A stretch of 56,086 nucleotides of DNA, from positions 1 to 56,086 of the IMG/VR virus record IMGVR_UViG_3300010396_000051, one strand, 5' to 3'. This stretch comes from a virus. The notes beneath the pieces are model-generated. The model ran no database searches. It was not told the origin of the DNA and saw nothing but the letters and a program-made list of their open reading frames with translations. The stretch's first letter is position 1. Every line of letters begins with the position of its first letter. A program made the position numbers and the translations under genes. Positions 16,737 through 24,655 of this stretch are shown here, piece after piece.

Positions 16737-17740
16737 CGCCACCCTCCCATGTTTGCTTTCCCCGCCGTCGAGTTGAAATACGGCATTAGGCCGTTACAAT
16801 TCGCCTTCATTTGCACCATGTACGAATCCACTGCATCGCGGTCCATCAGGCGCAACGTCTTCAGGCGCGTGAGAAAGTCGGATTCGGAATCCTTTTTGAG
16901 TCCGAGGAAGTTCCCGACAGAGCCCTTCGCCGCCATGATGTCCCGGCGTGCTTCCGCATCGCGGTAGGCCCACGTCAGAGCCTTTTGCACCACCACCTCT
17001 TCATCAATCGGGTCGGGAAGGGTGTCGTTGTTGTTGACCAGATACGGCGCTTCGGCCACGTAGTAGGTCTGGTAAGAAATCTTCGTTTGAGGGTTCGGGT
17101 AGAGTTCGAACAACTGCTGGCCGAGAGTCGCGGAAGCGTTCGGTGTCCCCGCTCCGCGCTGATCCTGGCCAAGCCCCAAAACCATCGTCGGGTTCGAGGT
17201 GTAAAGCCGCGCCGGGTCCGCGAGGTCGATGGTTCTCCGAGGAGTCCAGATGTCGAGCGACCAGACGTTGAACATATCCGCAACCGTGAGCCAGCGTTTG
17301 AATCTGGGAGGTGCAGGGATGTACGCCTGAAACATCATGTATCCGACGTTCGAGAAGTTCGGCAGAGGGTCGATGAATGGACGGTCCAGCGTCAGAACCA
17401 CCGCGGCCGGGTTTGTCGTGTCCATCGCAATAATGGAGTAGATCGAGAACCCTTGAGCGCGAATTTGCTGGAGTGTAGGAGCCCAATAGAACGGAAGCGC
17501 CTGCCATGCCGCGGAAGCCGTCGCATCCCCAATCATCTGATTCGATCCAAGGAACGGCACGGAGATGGTCCCCGCATCGGTCAGCGCAGGCGTAGAGAAG
17601 CCTCCCTGCCCCAACTGGAATGACCAGAGACACGAGTCCTGCACGTACTTCCAAGCGCGGTTGATAAGCTCTCCGGCGCGGATTCTCGACCCTGCCGGGA
17701 TAAGTTGTGCCACCTCGGACTTCATATCAACGAAGGCCAT
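16733..17740 (-). CDS. Head-tail adaptor-like structural protein
   Basis: 335 residues. An N-terminal helical part (EVAQLIPAGSRIRAGELINR, then AWKYVQDSCLWSF) is followed by a beta domain and a C-terminal helical part (VVVQKALTWAYRDAEARRD) typical of podovirus adaptor proteins. ATG 17740 lies after GGAG, directly downstream of a strong terminator, so it is expressed by readthrough from the capsid genes or by a separate promoter that I do not see. Confidence 0.6.
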   Translation of the reverse strand: MAFVDMKSEVAQLIPAGSRIRAGELINRAWKYVQDSCLWSFQLGQGGFSTPALTDAGTISVPFLGSNQMIGDATASAAWQALPFYWAPTLQQIRAQGFSIYSIIAMDTTNPAAVVLTLDRPFIDPLPNFSNVGYMMFQAYIPAPPRFKRWLTVADMFNVWSLDIWTPRRTIDLADPARLYTSNPTMVLGLGQDQRGAGTPNASATLGQQLFELYPNPQTKISYQTYYVAEAPYLVNNNDTLPDPIDEEVVVQKALTWAYRDAEARRDIMAAKGSVGNFLGLKKDSESDFLTRLKTLRLMDRDAVDSYMVQMKANCNGLMPYFNSTAGKANMGGWR

Positions 17741-17750
17741 GTCGCTCCAT

Positions 17751-17787
17751 AAAAAAGGGGGCCGAGGCGATTTAAGCCTCTAGCCCC
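17751..17787 (-). terminator. Rho-independent terminator after capsid genes
   Basis: On the minus strand GGGGC..GAGGC TTAAATC GCCTC.GCCCC forms a two-part stem followed by CTTTTTT. It separates the scaffold-capsid transcript from the tail genes and ends just before the ribosome-binding site of the next gene, so it probably lowers tail-gene expression relative to capsid. Confidence 0.85.
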
Positions 17788-17809
17788 ATTAGGCCGCACG
17801 AAAACTCGG

Positions 17810-18148
17810 TCAGTAGCCGATTGCTGAAAGCCTCACTGTGAACGTTGAAAGATTCACTGCCGCGGCAACTTCGGCGCCAGTTGACTGCACGATCCAGACC
17901 AGACGCCACCCGGTCACACCGTTCTGCAACGGCAGAGGGCGAGTGACGTAGGTGTTGCCGTGGTCGCATGAACCGATGAGGGTCAGGATGGTATTCGGGA
18001 ACCCGAAAATCTTGGGGTCGATCGAATCGCCGCCCTGCACGTAAGACGTTGGGCCTTTGTAATCGACGGCCCCGAAAAGGTGACCGCCGAATACGTCCTG
18101 ATTGTTGAACGGCCCTTGATTGACCGTGCTACCTACGCCTTGCGCCAT
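17810..18148 (-). CDS. Small structural protein near capsid, unknown
   Basis: 112 residues, beta-rich with Gly and aromatic residues, no transmembrane segment. It begins 3 bp after the previous stop (ATG 18148). Its position directly downstream of the capsid and a second beta-rich protein suggests a head decoration or head-completion role. No family recognised. Confidence 0.6.
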   Translation of the reverse strand: MAQGVGSTVNQGPFNNQDVFGGHLFGAVDYKGPTSYVQGGDSIDPKIFGFPNTILTLIGSCDHGNTYVTRPLPLQNGVTGWRLVWIVQSTGAEVAAAVNLSTFTVRLSAIGY

Positions 18149-18151
18149 GAC

Positions 18152-18829
18152 TTAAACCCCCTGGTTGCCGACACGGATTCTCACCGCATCCACCCAGACC
18201 ACACAGCCGTTTGCAGTCGATGGAACCGTTGCCGCCACGCCAAGCGTAGTAGCGTCCACCGTGTTCGAGTTGTTCGACGTGAACCCGGAATTGGTCGAGC
18301 CGTTGTAGCTGACCGAGTTTCCGATTGTGGTTCCGGTTGCCGTCGCAATGTTGACCTTGACGCGCCCGCCGCCGACAAAGATGAAGCACCAGTTGCCGGG
18401 AGTCGGAGCCGTCGCCACGCCGCCAACCGTCGCCGGGTTGATGAACACACCCGCCGCGAGAGAGGCTGCCGACTGATTCGTCACCTGGTCGTAAGTCGTG
18501 ACGCTCAGATTGTCGTAATCGGACTCAGGAATGGATCCAACCGTCGCGCCGGAGTCAAGCCGGATGTACGCGGCCATGCCTGCCAGTGCATTCGCGGCTG
18601 TCGCGCCGGAGTCGAGAAGCACCCACTGGTACGCACCGTCGAAGAGAGTTGTGCCGGGAGCCGCGAGACTCTGCGCTTCCGAGGTGCCAAGCTGCACCAC
18701 TTTCCCCGGTGCAAGGCCGCTCGGATACACGTTGCCGTAGGCGTCCCCCTGTCCTGAAGGAGACGTGGAGTTGCACGTGTTAAGAAAACCGGGTACAAAA
18801 ACTCCCGCTGCTGTCGGTAAATTCGGCAT
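18152..18829 (-). CDS. Beta-rich structural protein, candidate head decoration
   Basis: 225 residues, Gly/Ala/Thr/Val-rich beta sequence (GRVKVNIATATGTTIGN) with no enzyme motif. It follows the major capsid gene with a 30-bp gap and a good ribosome-binding site (AGGAGACAGAA). Decoration proteins commonly sit here; inference from position. Confidence 0.6.
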   Translation of the reverse strand: MPNLPTAAGVFVPGFLNTCNSTSPSGQGDAYGNVYPSGLAPGKVVQLGTSEAQSLAAPGTTLFDGAYQWVLLDSGATAANALAGMAAYIRLDSGATVGSIPESDYDNLSVTTYDQVTNQSAASLAAGVFINPATVGGVATAPTPGNWCFIFVGGGRVKVNIATATGTTIGNSVSYNGSTNSGFTSNNSNTVDATTLGVAATVPSTANGCVVWVDAVRIRVGNQGV

Positions 18830-18859
18830 TTCTGTCTCCTAGCCAGTTCAAAACAAAAA

Positions 18860-20077
18860 CTATCCGCGAATTCCGTAACCCTGGAAGTGACGCCGCGGTG
18901 TTGGCGTGTAGAAATTGAGCGCGTGCCGCAAGAACTGCGTGTAAAGCGTCGGGTTCTGCGGATAGCGAATCGGGTCCATCATGTGATAGTTGAATGTCCC
19001 CGTGTTGGCCGGACGATACTTCCACGAATCGACGTCCAGACCGAAGATTGGTTCTCCGACAACGATGGTGTTCAATCCACCCGTCAGTGATGCAGTCGCG
19101 TTCGATGTGAACCCGAGGTTCGGGAGCAGCGAGGTCGCCTGGTTCACAAGCATGGCCTGCGTCAGCGTGAACTGGCCGGTCTGAATCGCGCCCGGTGCCG
19201 GAGCAGTGCCATCCGGCGACTGGAAGAGGTTTGCGATCGAAGGCTTCGGGCTGGACGACGGAACGATGTCATCCTCGAAGATCGTCGCATCCTCAAACTT
19301 GATGCCGGACCAGTTGATGTTCTGGTCATCGCGTGTCTCGTACCGCTGTTGGCGCTGGAATGCCGAAGCAATCGCGGAGTACCCGATCCACGAGGTCACC
19401 ATCAGGTCAACGCGGCCGATGGTGCTCATGTAGAGTTTGAGTAATTCCTGATAGTTCGGAGGAGCCGGGTTGCCGCTGGCGTCACCCAACCACACCGGAG
19501 TCGAGTTCATCGAAGCGGCGATGGCGCCGTTGCGTGTCTGCGAGGAGTACGTCGGGAAGACGTTGCCATCCCATGAGGGAGTTACGCCGTCATTCACCGC
19601 TTCCGAGATGCCGTTGATTGAGGCGAGACGGTCGTCCGAAACGCCTGTGCCTGCCGCCTGCCCGTGCCGGAACATATCGCCTTCCAACTGGAAGTCAATG
19701 CCTTCCTGCATCTGGTTGAGGTAGGCTTCGAGGATCGAGACGCGAGCTTCGGGGCCAGTGTTCTGCACCTCCAGCGAAAACTCTTCCACGAGGATGTGCT
19801 TCTCGTAGAGCTTTGGCTGGAAGAGGCCGGCAGTAATCATCTGCACGCGGTTGACCGAGACATCCTGGCCGGGGAAGATTGCCCCGCCCTGTGCGCCTTG
19901 GTACAACTGCGGGATCTGCATCGCCGCACCGCCGCCGAACGGGTCATACGCACCCGAGGCACGCATACGCCGCTGAAACGGGGTCGCGATGTAAGAATTT
20001 TGGAAGATTAAGCCGTCAATAATCTCATTAACGGTGACTGCCGGTACCTCAGGAAAAAGTGGTCCGAATGCGGGAAT
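18860..20077 (-). CDS. Major capsid protein, non-canonical start
   Basis: 405 residues if begun at ATT 20077; the first ATG (19966) would give 368. Between them lie 37 protein-like codons (PLFPEVPAVTVNEIIDGL, then ATPFQRRM) that read straight into the rest, with no ATG, GTG or TTG. GGGGG (20084-20088) lies 6 nt before ATT, an ideal Shine-Dalgarno spacing, so an AUU start as in infC is possible. The frame is also shared with the upstream LAGLIDADG gene across one TAG (20093-20095). Capsid assignment rests on its place after the scaffold, size, and segments such as LEAYLNQMQEGIDFQLEGD and VGEPIFGLDVDSWKY. It forms the icosahedral shell. Confidence 0.8.
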   Translation of the reverse strand: MPAFGPLFPEVPAVTVNEIIDGLIFQNSYIATPFQRRMRASGAYDPFGGGAAMQIPQLYQGAQGGAIFPGQDVSVNRVQMITAGLFQPKLYEKHILVEEFSLEVQNTGPEARVSILEAYLNQMQEGIDFQLEGDMFRHGQAAGTGVSDDRLASINGISEAVNDGVTPSWDGNVFPTYSSQTRNGAIAASMNSTPVWLGDASGNPAPPNYQELLKLYMSTIGRVDLMVTSWIGYSAIASAFQRQQRYETRDDQNINWSGIKFEDATIFEDDIVPSSSPKPSIANLFQSPDGTAPAPGAIQTGQFTLTQAMLVNQATSLLPNLGFTSNATASLTGGLNTIVVGEPIFGLDVDSWKYRPANTGTFNYHMMDPIRYPQNPTLYTQFLRHALNFYTPTPRRHFQGYGIRG

Positions 20078-20092
20078 AGCACACCCCCAAAA

Positions 20093-20686
20093 CTACTGAA
20101 CTGTCAACGTCTGTTCGGTAGCCTTTCTTGGCCGATAGCCAAATTTTTTACGCTGAAACTCGCGATCCTTTTGCCGGTTATGTTCGAGATGGAGCTTGCG
20201 ATTGTGCTCCTTGCTCTCCAGATACTTTTCGTGAGCGTCCATCGTGGCCCGCTTCGCAATCCGTTCTGGCGTGAGCTTCGGAGAAACGCGAGCTATCCTG
20301 TTCGACAACTTCAGCGAAACCTTGTCGATTTGCCCCTTACGGCGACTTGAAAGGTAGGGGTATATCGATTTCAAAAACACTCTCGCTCGGTCACCGCTTA
20401 TCTGCCATCTGTAGACAGGGTTGTTCCACGAGTCGTAGCCTTCAAAGGCTTCACTCGGACCAGAGGTGTTGACGCGAAAAGTAATGCTACCGCCCCATAG
20501 ATCACGAGCTTTGAATAGCAACTCGGGGTCTTTTTGGACCACATGGACAGATACGACGTTGTATCCCTTGCGCCCGCAGACGCTTCCCTCTCCGTCGTAG
20601 AAGCCAGCAAAGAACGCGGCGTCCAGTTCGCTCGGAGTGAGCGTCGGTTCAAGACTCTGACCGGGTTTTAGGGGCTCGTATGCCAT
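20093..20686 (-). CDS. LAGLIDADG homing endonuclease
   Basis: 197 residues. FFAGFYDGEGS (about residues 24-34) is a single LAGLIDADG helix; WQISGDRARVFLKSIYPYL is the matching second-half pattern of this family. A basic helical tail follows. With one motif it should act as a homodimer that cuts DNA and drives its own spread. It starts at ATG 20686 behind AAGGG, exactly where a capsid gene would be expected to start after the scaffold. Its stop TAG is in frame with the capsid. The first 10 or so residues (MAYEPLKPGQ) may be the displaced capsid N-terminus, or just the enzyme's own. No room exists for a group I intron core. Confidence 0.85.
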   Translation of the reverse strand: MAYEPLKPGQSLEPTLTPSELDAAFFAGFYDGEGSVCGRKGYNVVSVHVVQKDPELLFKARDLWGGSITFRVNTSGPSEAFEGYDSWNNPVYRWQISGDRARVFLKSIYPYLSSRRKGQIDKVSLKLSNRIARVSPKLTPERIAKRATMDAHEKYLESKEHNRKLHLEHNRQKDREFQRKKFGYRPRKATEQTLTVQ

Positions 20687-20693
20687 GTTTCCC

Positions 20694-21527
20694 TTATGCT
20701 GCTGTTGCTGCACGAACCTTCGCCACAGCGTTCTCACGCCATGAGCGATTTGCCTCCTGCTTGGACTTCGGAGCCTTCCAAGGTTCCTTGCCCGCGTCAG
20801 TGGCTTTGTACGTCGAAAATCTGCTCGGAACACCGGAGCGCACGTTGGGGTTCGCGCCCTGCGATTCGTTCCACTTCTTCTTCTCTGCGGCCACGGCAGC
20901 GTCGATGACCTTCTGCTGTTCCGCCTTCTGGAGTTCTTCGCGCTTGGCCGGGACGTTGTGCTTCCGCTCCCACGCCTGCTGTAAAGTAAATGATTTGTTG
21001 CCGAGAGTGTGTTCGCGGGTCACGTCGTCAACGAGTGCCTGCGTTTCGCCCAGGGGCGAACCGAACAACCGGAAGTGCTCCGCGTTGAGGTCGTTGAGCG
21101 CAATGATAGTGCGGGACTGTCTGTTTTCAAATCGGCCAAAATCGTCGCGGGAGATGGAATTGGGGTCCGGAGAGCCGGGAGCGCGGGGCGGTTCGTTGCT
21201 CGCAGCCGGGGGAGTCACTGCCTCAGGAACGATTCCATACTCACGCGCTTTTTCGAGTTCCGCTTTCAGTCGGGCATTCTCGCCAACAGCGTCGATGGCT
21301 TCCTTTGTAACCCTGCGGAGTTCAGGAACGACCTGATTCCTGTGGTTGTTCTCGTTGATGAGGAGATTTTCCTCTGCGGCCTTCCGCGCCGCTTCTGCGG
21401 CAGAGACGGATGCCTGAATCTTCTGGAGCATCGTGACAAACTTCGCACTGCCCATCACAGATTCAAATGCTTTGAGTTCGTCGTCCGTGTAACCTGACTG
21501 TTGCTTGAGCCATTCGAGTTCTGTCAT
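20694..21527 (-). CDS. Capsid scaffolding protein
   Basis: 277 residues, highly charged and helical, with coiled-coil segments (KIQASVSAAEAARKAAEENL; ARLKAELEKAREYG) and a basic C-terminus (WKAPKSKQEANRSWRENAV), the end that usually binds capsid subunits. It precedes the capsid gene, the standard order. It directs procapsid assembly and is then lost. ATG 21527. Confidence 0.75.
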   Translation of the reverse strand: MTELEWLKQQSGYTDDELKAFESVMGSAKFVTMLQKIQASVSAAEAARKAAEENLLINENNHRNQVVPELRRVTKEAIDAVGENARLKAELEKAREYGIVPEAVTPPAASNEPPRAPGSPDPNSISRDDFGRFENRQSRTIIALNDLNAEHFRLFGSPLGETQALVDDVTREHTLGNKSFTLQQAWERKHNVPAKREELQKAEQQKVIDAAVAAEKKKWNESQGANPNVRSGVPSRFSTYKATDAGKEPWKAPKSKQEANRSWRENAVAKVRAATAA

Positions 21528-21545
21528 CTCGTCTCCATGTCAGGA

Positions 21546-21797
21546 TTACCGGGGTGGCGCTGCGGGTTGCTGTGGTGCCGATCCCGCCGCCGCTGACGCC
21601 TGTACCATGCGCAAGCCCTTGAGCATCATCTGAATGCCCTGCTGGCCTTGCGGGAACTGCTGTGCAAGACCCTCAATCAACTGACCGAGCATGGTGAGCT
21701 TAATCGCTGGGCTTCCCCCACCGGACGCAGGAGCACCCCCAGGAGCGTTGCCGCCGTCCGGAGGTGCCTGTGTGACCGATGGAGGAAACGATCCCAT
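21546..21797 (-). CDS. Small Pro/Gly-rich protein, unknown
   Basis: 83 residues from ATG 21797, overlapping the previous stop by one base (TAATG). Low-complexity Pro/Gly/Ala ends flank a helix (LTMLGQLIEGLAQQFP and QQGIQMMLKGLRMV). No family recognised. It lies at the front of the capsid operon, so it is probably virion-related. Confidence 0.6.
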   Translation of the reverse strand: MGSFPPSVTQAPPDGGNAPGGAPASGGGSPAIKLTMLGQLIEGLAQQFPQGQQGIQMMLKGLRMVQASAAAGSAPQQPAAPPR

Positions 21798-21907
21798 TAG
21801 CGCTTTTTCCCACCGCGCTTGCGACCGCGACCCTTTTTGCCGCCGTGCTTGTGCCCGAGATGGGCGCCCTTCACACTCAGCTTTTTGTGACCCTTCTTGT
21901 GACGCAT
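21797..21907 (-). CDS. 36-residue Lys/Arg/His-rich protein
   Basis: Starts at ATG 21907, 8 nt after AGGAGAA. More than half the residues are Lys, Arg or His (MRHKKGHKKLSVKGAHLG; end GKKGRGRKRGGKKR). First gene of the capsid operon. Charge suggests nucleic-acid binding, perhaps a packaged DNA-neutralising peptide; no family match can be claimed. Confidence 0.65.
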   Translation of the reverse strand: MRHKKGHKKLSVKGAHLGHKHGGKKGRGRKRGGKKR

Positions 21908-21983
21908 GTGCGTATTCTCCTGTTTGGGATTTAGGAGCCGCTGACCGCATTCATACAGAAGGGAGCAGTAATCCGTTGCCCCA

Positions 21984-22012
21984 AACATAAGGCCACGAAA
22001 TTACTGCGTCAA
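21984..22012 (-). promoter_or_regulatory. Candidate promoter of capsid operon
   Basis: Minus strand: TTGACG (22007-22012), 17-bp spacer, TATGTT (21984-21989). Transcription would start near 21977, about 70 nt before the first ATG. Motif A copy A2 lies about 60 bp upstream. Confidence 0.45.
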
Positions 22013-22069
22013 TTGGAAATAGGGAAGTTGGCGCGTTTATTTCAATTGTTTAGGGTGAATGATAATCAA

Positions 22070-22084
22070 TTGCCAACTTGACAG
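22070..22084. promoter_or_regulatory. Motif A operator, copy A2
   Basis: TTGCCAACTTGACAG, flanked by AATTG as in the other copies, ending one base before the stop codon of the 22085-22336 gene and upstream of the capsid-operon promoter. A half-site (AAGTTGGC) lies at 22025-22032. Confidence 0.7.
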
Positions 22085-22336
22085 CTAGAGGTAGCGTTTT
22101 TCAGGCAACTTCTCCTCGACTTCGATCTCCGATTGTTTGATGCGTTCTGTCTCTACAAATTCGAGATGTGAGATCGATCCGCCAGGCCCAAACTGTGCTC
22201 GCATGGTGCCCACGCGCTTGTCGCTGTGAAGGTCGTCAAAGAGTTCCAAGAGAAGTTCGCGGCCACCATCGTTGCATTTGTGCTCCGACGTCACATTGGT
22301 CGTGTGCTGAGCGATTGTTACCGTCTTTGTGATCAT
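22085..22336 (-). CDS. Small protein, unknown
   Basis: 83 residues from ATG 22336 behind GGAGAAAG. Mixed alpha/beta, acidic and basic (VTIAQHTTNVTSEHK; RELLLELFDDLH). No family recognised. Motif B copy 22348-22361 directly abuts its ribosome-binding site. Confidence 0.6.
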   Translation of the reverse strand: MITKTVTIAQHTTNVTSEHKCNDGGRELLLELFDDLHSDKRVGTMRAQFGPGGSISHLEFVETERIKQSEIEVEEKLPEKRYL

Positions 22337-22347
22337 TTCTTTCTCCA

Positions 22348-22361
22348 GTCCGAATTTGGAC
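22348..22361. promoter_or_regulatory. Motif B palindrome, copy B2
   Basis: GTCCGAATTTGGAC, in the 24-bp gap between two minus-strand genes, touching the stop of one and the ribosome-binding site of the next. A bound protein or a folded mRNA here would affect translation of the 22085-22336 gene. Confidence 0.55.
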
Positions 22362-22528
22362 TACTTCTGGCAACTGCAATGCGGGCGTGGCTCCGGGTGA
22401 AAGTGCAACATCCATAGCTTCGATCCATAAGCGAACCACATAAAGACGTGGCCGTATCGCGGACCCATGTTCTCACCCTGAGTCGATTCCTGTTCGCCGA
22501 GTCTTTTGAATTCCCTGAGTGTCCACAT
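22361..22528 (-). CDS. Small protein with CxC end, unknown
   Basis: 55 residues from ATG 22528, four bases below the portal stop, with GGGGTAGAG upstream. Aromatic-rich (GHVFMWFAYGSKLWMLHF) ending in HCSCQK, a possible metal-binding tail. No family recognised. Too short for most gene callers, but spacing and ribosome-binding site support it. Confidence 0.6.
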   Translation of the reverse strand: MWTLREFKRLGEQESTQGENMGPRYGHVFMWFAYGSKLWMLHFHPEPRPHCSCQK

Positions 22529-22531
22529 ACT

Positions 22532-24655
22532 CTACCCCGATGTGCTGGCTACTGCCCTGCCGCCTGAAGCCAAGCCCTTCTGTTTTGCGCGAGGTGCCTG
22601 CTTGTTTGAAGCCGGACGGCCGCCATGCCCCGGCGCTGGCCCCGGCTTGCCGCCTTCCTCATCTTCTCCACCGAACCCAAGAGCTTTTGCCAGTTTCGCA
22701 ATCTCTGCCTTTTCGGTCAGTTGCTCTTTGGCCCAATTGAAAACCTTCTCTTTCACCGTCGAGCCTTCGATGGAGCCCCAATTCGGAATCTCAAAGGCGT
22801 TCGCCATCGTCTCGGGATCGACAATCACTCCCTTGCCCTGCGCTGCCAAGAGGTTCAGCTTGAACTTGTTCTGAGCGATGTAGTGCAGAGAGTGCGGAGT
22901 GATGTAGTAGCGGATATTCTTGGCGAAGTTCTCGGCGCGTTGCCCCTCATCGGCATTCGAGGGAACCGGCTTTCCTTCAGCGTCGATGGTCTGTTCGCCG
23001 GGGAGGTGCGAGGGAATCACCATGTCCGGCGCGTAGTCGAAGACTTCCGGCGCGATCGACTCCGGACCAACGTACTGCATGACCCTTGCCGTGGTGAGGT
23101 ATTGGAGGATGAGGTACTTCATCATCTCGCCCATGTCGCGCAATCCCTGCTCCATTGAGCGCGAAGTTCCCATGACCACCGGACCCTCTGCGTCGAGAGC
23201 CTTCTCGGGATCTTGAATGTTTGCCCTAAGCTTTTCGAGGGACTTGATCTGATCGAGCCCCATCTGGCGCATGATGGAGTTCTGCAAAAGTTCGATTACC
23301 TTGAATACCCACTCAGGGATGTTGTAGCACCACTCCGGCATTAGTGGACGCATCACTGGTTCTTTGTTGTCCCCGTCTACAGCGTAGGTCTGATCTGGAG
23401 AGAATGGATCAATCCCCTCTGCCTGTCGTGAGGTTAGCTTTGCGTTCTTGTCTCCGGTAGTGATATCGGCGTTATAGGATTTCCCAGGCTTCGCACGGGC
23501 CATCGCAACGCGGTAGATCGACCTTGCCAGGTCATCAATCGCATCCTGAAGCGGCCATGTCCCGTCGAAGAGGGAGTTCGCATCGCCCCATGCCCACTTG
23601 TCGAAGTAGAACGGAACCAGAGGCACCATGCCGTGCCGGTCGAAGGCGGGACCGTCGTACATCAGAGCAGAGTCACAGGAGATCATCAGCCTCCGGCGCG
23701 GGTAGACGCGGCAATCGTCCTCAGTCGCAGGACGTTCAACATTTCGACCTCCCTCAAAGCGGGTAATCGTCTGACCCACGTAGGGGACTTTGTAGTGCCA
23801 CGAGGTTCCCGGCTGGCCCATCTCCAGTTCTTTTCCGACCGGGTTCCCGTCTTCTCCGATGACCGGCTTCCCTTCCGCATCCATCTCTCCGAAGTTGATT
23901 CTCAGATCAAGGACGTAGGTGTAGTAGATGTCGCAGTATTGCTCCAACTGCCCACCGAGGCCGTGCATCTGCTGACGCGCCTTCTCCCACCGACCGCGAT
24001 TGACTTCCCCGCCCTTCGTCTTCCCGTACCGCTTTGCAGCGAATGGCTTGATGTACTGCTGATAGAGCGGGAACCGTGCATGAGCCTCTGCCACGCCAAA
24101 GGGGATCGCCAGCGTCACGATGTAGGCGCGTTGATAGTTCCGGTCACGTGGAAGCTGCACAGGGAGAACGTCGGGCTGTCCGAGAGCCATGAAGCGAAAC
24201 TCGCCCTCCCCCATGCCGAAGCAGCCACGCGAGTAGAAGGGATGGAGGAATCCACAGGAGGTAGCCGCGGCGAACTGCAAAGCCTCTTTCAGTTCTCGGT
24301 CAACGAAGTATTCGAGGTAGATCGCCTTCGCTGTCTTCGAGAGCATGTCCGCGTGTTTCTGGAATGCCTTGTTGTCCGTCGAGTATCCCCAGAAGGGACG
24401 GATGTCAGCCAGCGTCTCGACTGTCTCCGTCACAGCGCGTTTCAGGTCGCCGGTCGTGAAGGTTGACCATCCCCCGGAGCGTTCGCTGCCAGTCTTGCCG
24501 GCGAGAATGTCCATTGCCTTCTGAATGGAAGTCTGATCCAGATGGTCTTCGTTCCACTTGATTCCTTGCTCGATGGCCTGTTGAACGGATGCCAGCTTCT
24601 TGTCGTCCGGCTCCTCAAAGTTCGGAATTTGCCAATTTAGTTCATTGCTTGGCAA
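22532..24655 (-). CDS. Portal protein
   Basis: 707 residues. Helical and acidic N-terminus (KLASVQQAIEQGIKWNEDH), a long central domain with membrane-free mixed strands, and a C-terminal coil (KAEIAKLAKALGFGGEDEEG). Length and place between terminase and capsid fit the podovirus portal, the dodecameric DNA gate. It starts at TTG 24655, 5 nt after GAGGTG; the only nearby ATG is in another frame. The end of the HNH gene overlaps its start by 19 nt. Confidence 0.75.
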   Translation of the reverse strand: MPSNELNWQIPNFEEPDDKKLASVQQAIEQGIKWNEDHLDQTSIQKAMDILAGKTGSERSGGWSTFTTGDLKRAVTETVETLADIRPFWGYSTDNKAFQKHADMLSKTAKAIYLEYFVDRELKEALQFAAATSCGFLHPFYSRGCFGMGEGEFRFMALGQPDVLPVQLPRDRNYQRAYIVTLAIPFGVAEAHARFPLYQQYIKPFAAKRYGKTKGGEVNRGRWEKARQQMHGLGGQLEQYCDIYYTYVLDLRINFGEMDAEGKPVIGEDGNPVGKELEMGQPGTSWHYKVPYVGQTITRFEGGRNVERPATEDDCRVYPRRRLMISCDSALMYDGPAFDRHGMVPLVPFYFDKWAWGDANSLFDGTWPLQDAIDDLARSIYRVAMARAKPGKSYNADITTGDKNAKLTSRQAEGIDPFSPDQTYAVDGDNKEPVMRPLMPEWCYNIPEWVFKVIELLQNSIMRQMGLDQIKSLEKLRANIQDPEKALDAEGPVVMGTSRSMEQGLRDMGEMMKYLILQYLTTARVMQYVGPESIAPEVFDYAPDMVIPSHLPGEQTIDAEGKPVPSNADEGQRAENFAKNIRYYITPHSLHYIAQNKFKLNLLAAQGKGVIVDPETMANAFEIPNWGSIEGSTVKEKVFNWAKEQLTEKAEIAKLAKALGFGGEDEEGGKPGPAPGHGGRPASNKQAPRAKQKGLASGGRAVASTSG

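Noticed and set aside
20093-20095. Recoded amber codon (TAG read as an amino acid genome-wide)
   Set aside because: TAG ends many other genes here at sensible positions (integrase-side, portal, terminase-adjacent genes), and no suppressor tRNA is visible.
20040-20750. Intein inside the capsid gene
   Set aside because: No N-terminal splicing block before the LAGLIDADG motif, no C-terminal His-Asn, and a TAG stop separates the two parts.
20040-20750. Group I intron carrying the LAGLIDADG gene
   Set aside because: The endonuclease frame fills nearly all the space between scaffold and capsid; only about 15 bp lie between its stop and the ATT, too little for a catalytic core.
7436-24466. Long plus-strand open frames opposite virion genes
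   Set aside because: They are antisense shadows of the real minus-strand genes, with no starts or motifs of their own.
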